Assembly: GCA_964434955.1 (NCBI GenBank)
Contig: CAYSXI010000229.1
Location: 1-7,205, forward strand
Length of the DNA stretch: 7,205 nucleotides
Source: JANQLU01 sp964434955
GTDB taxonomy: Bacteria > Planctomycetota > Planctomycetia > Pirellulales > Pirellulaceae
Direction: 5' to 3'
A model generated the notes under the pieces. That model searched no databases, was not told the DNA's origin, and saw only the letters and a program-made list of their open reading frames with translations. The position numbers were made by a program, and so were the translations under genes. Below, in pieces: positions 6,401 to 7,205 of the stretch. Within the stretch, counting starts at the first letter, position 1. Each line of letters starts with the position of its first letter.

Positions 6401-7205
6401 AAAAATTGCGGCGGTCGGCGGGGCGGAAACGGCCGTTCCTGATGGAGCGACGGTCATCGACGGTTCAAACCTGGAGGTCTATCCAGGATTGATTGACGGA
6501 GGCAATACCGTCGCCGTTTCTGATTTGGGGTTGAGCGACTCTGGCGAACAAGGCGAATTTAAACCGGCCCTTGAAGTTTCGTCGGCGTTGAAGCCCGATT
6601 CGCCTTTGGTTGGAATCGCGCGATTTACCGGAATCACCTGTTCGGTCACGACACCCACCGGCGGGTTCATTTCGGGCCAAAGTGCGGTCGTTCAGATGGA
6701 CGGTTGGAACTTCAATCAAATGTCCTTTGTCGACAAACTCGCTCTGGAAATGACGCTTCCGAGCAAAGAAGTTGGCGCTTCGTCGCAAAGGCGGCGACGT
6801 TTTGGTCGCTCGCGAAGTCCTCAGCCGGAGGAAAGCGATGACAAGCCAAAACCGGAATTGTCTCCCTATGACATTGTCAAAGGAATGTTTGAAGATGCAC
6901 GTGAATACAATCGCGTCAAAACCAAGGCCAAGGAACTTGGTAAAGAGGGACCTGAGTTTGATCCTGATCTGGAAGCGCTAATTCCTTATGTTCTAAAAAA
7001 GAAACCGGTCGTTGTTCGAGTCCGCTCTGCCACTCAAATTCTGGACGCCCTTGAATTCGCCAAGGACGTCGACATCAAGTTGATCCTTCGGGATAGCGGC
7101 ACGGAATCGTGGAAGGTGGCCGACAAACTTGCCGAAGCAGGTGTGCCCATTCTGATTGGCGCGATTACCCAATCGGTCTCCAGTACCTACGAGCCCTACG
7201 ACTCG
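3435..7205 (+). CDS. Exported multi-module amidohydrolase with one intact and two degenerate active sites (3' end outside window)
   Basis: One frame runs without a stop for 1257 codons to the window edge. The ATG at 3435 is the earliest possible start because an in-frame TGA lies at 3429-3431; a Shine-Dalgarno is weak. Residues 12-28 are a hydrophobic signal segment with a likely cut near PSAA/NE (35/36), so the protein is exported. Three amidohydrolase modules follow, each opening with the family's beta-sandwich. Module 1 (about 41-472) has G94-FIN-GGTY where the HxH motif belongs. Residues 473-536 are a charged linker. Module 2 (about 553-936) has PGIIDCHSH (606-614; His612, His614), Lys692 in GIKFALGEN, His768 and His770 (HCH), His796 (LEHG) and Asp853 (NSDSGE), a complete metal site. 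Module 3 (about 963 onward) reads YPGLIDGGNT (1016-1025), without HxH. The family resembles imidazolonepropionase-like or Xaa-Pro-dipeptidase-like periplasmic amidohydrolases; I cannot name the substrate. A further module beyond the window is possible. Confidence 0.9.
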   Translation, partial: MHWSGIQRFSHSFVFALTAFLFGCFVFGNAAPSAANEREAYAIQGAKIVTSPGNVIESGTIVVRNGLIEAVGADVEVPFDAKVIKGDGLVIYAGFINGGTYKGMPDGEEDGRLSGSGQDRREIDLATQIVAATREVNRKGIFPEYESFRHLKVDIDDAKAWRKSGFTNVHIMPSGALLNGTSAFVALTDPNKTAVRDSILQDNFATVGGWRASGSGYPGSLMGTVAHLRQTFLDAQHYRDSWAIYNRVKVGLQRPPKDPAMDALGKCLSKEIPVVFPATTIDEINRAKNLSKEFGFDLIIDGGQRGFEAIKELKEVNNTVILRINFSKKPELGESTGGRFFFGRRFGGGDNQEIDKRIPVAKGVLEDRVAKWEDEVKNPATLAKSGIKFIFSTNSSESPEKFFEHLRLAVEHGLDPNEALTALTVRPAELFGMQSQMGTVEKGKMANLVVLDGDFLAEKSKVKYTIVQGQIFEQKEKASPGSSRRGKGGLGKRGKGKGDSKRGKGKADSLAKSGDDAKSESEDEEEKEDEIKLVDWPIETDSLRVPKTKTNGDVLIRNATVITAKNGTLNETSILIRKGIIEKIGKDITPPEGVTVIDGTGAWVMPGIIDCHSHMVAGGNEGTLSVTPEVRTIDNMRSSDLTVYRAAAGGVTAANVLHGSANTIGGQRIVIQMKYKARPEELLFKDFKPGIKFALGENVIRNENRYPNTRMGVESVLRFAFEEARRYKDKWAKYNALSDEEKSKVMPPRRDLRLEALQQVMDNELLVHCHCYNSGEILMLLKTFTRYGIKNLTLEHGLEAFKVAPEVVSFGEKGAHLSTFADFWGYKVEAYDAIPYNVAVIAAAGGTAILNSDSGERVRRLNHDAAKMVRWGGVSYQQAIQTITLNPAIALHLDDRVGSIEVGKKADLALFNGHPLNTFSRCFMTLIDGEVVFEREGERGGPYPLIDKSGFEASMPAINARGVYAIKNATINPVSTPAIKNGTLIIKDGKIAAVGGAETAVPDGATVIDGSNLEVYPGLIDGGNTVAVSDLGLSDSGEQGEFKPALEVSSALKPDSPLVGIARFTGITCSVTTPTGGFISGQSAVVQMDGWNFNQMSFVDKLALEMTLPSKEVGASSQRRRRFGRSRSPQPEESDDKPKPELSPYDIVKGMFEDAREYNRVKTKAKELGKEGPEFDPDLEALIPYVLKKKPVVVRVRSATQILDALEFAKDVDIKLILRDSGTESWKVADKLAEAGVPILIGAITQSVSSTYEPYDS
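4851..5040 (+). other. Charged low-complexity linker between amidohydrolase modules 1 and 2
   Basis: Residues 473-536 of the amidohydrolase separate the end of module 1 from the start of module 2. The first half (about 484-506) is almost only Gly, Lys and Arg. The second half (about 515-530) is acidic, with EDEEEKEDE (522-530). Such opposite-charge blocks suggest a disordered tether, perhaps binding a polyanion or the opposite block; this is inference. Confidence 0.8.
4908..4961 (+). repeat. 27-bp tandem duplication (9 residues, two units) inside the linker
   Basis: Units 4908-4934 and 4935-4961 encode KRGKGKGDS (492-500) and KRGKGKADS (501-509). The DNA units differ at 6 of 27 bases. Five of the six differences fall in third codon positions, and only one residue differs. 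The duplication is therefore old enough to have diverged while the peptide pattern stayed the same. Confidence 0.75.

Overview
The window looks like chromosomal DNA of a marine-type planctomycete, probably of the Pirellulaceae/Rhodopirellula kind. This is inferred from the gene content (a secreted formylglycine sulfatase and a giant exported multi-module amidohydrolase), from base composition near 50% GC by eye, and from mostly weak Shine-Dalgarno sequences. No rRNA, tRNA, CRISPR array, insertion sequence or other mobile element is visible.

Layout. Positions 1-1729 hold a leftward pair. An alanine/serine-glyoxylate aminotransferase (503-1729) is followed, with a 4-bp ATGA overlap, by a GlcD-like FAD-dependent glycolate oxidase subunit that leaves the window at base 1. 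Together they would oxidise glycolate to glyoxylate and transaminate it to glycine. A 128-bp divergent spacer (1730-1857) carries a TATAAT on the minus strand that overlaps a TATACT on the plus strand. A rightward exported type I sulfatase follows (1858-3252). A 182-bp spacer (3253-3434) contains short direct and inverted repeats. The rest (3435-7205) is one uninterrupted rightward frame of 1257 codons, still open at the window edge.

The most notable object is this last gene. It encodes a signal peptide and then three successive amidohydrolase-type modules. Only the middle one keeps a full set of metal-binding residues (HxH, Lys, His, His, Asp). The first has lost every one of them, and the visible part of the third has lost the His ligands. 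The first and second modules are joined by a Lys/Gly-rich then acidic linker that contains a 9-residue tandem duplication. The sulfatase and the amidohydrolase are both predicted to leave the cytoplasm, which fits breakdown of external polymers or peptides, but the substrates cannot be read from the sequence. The leftward pair is cytoplasmic carbon metabolism and shows no evident functional link to the rightward genes.
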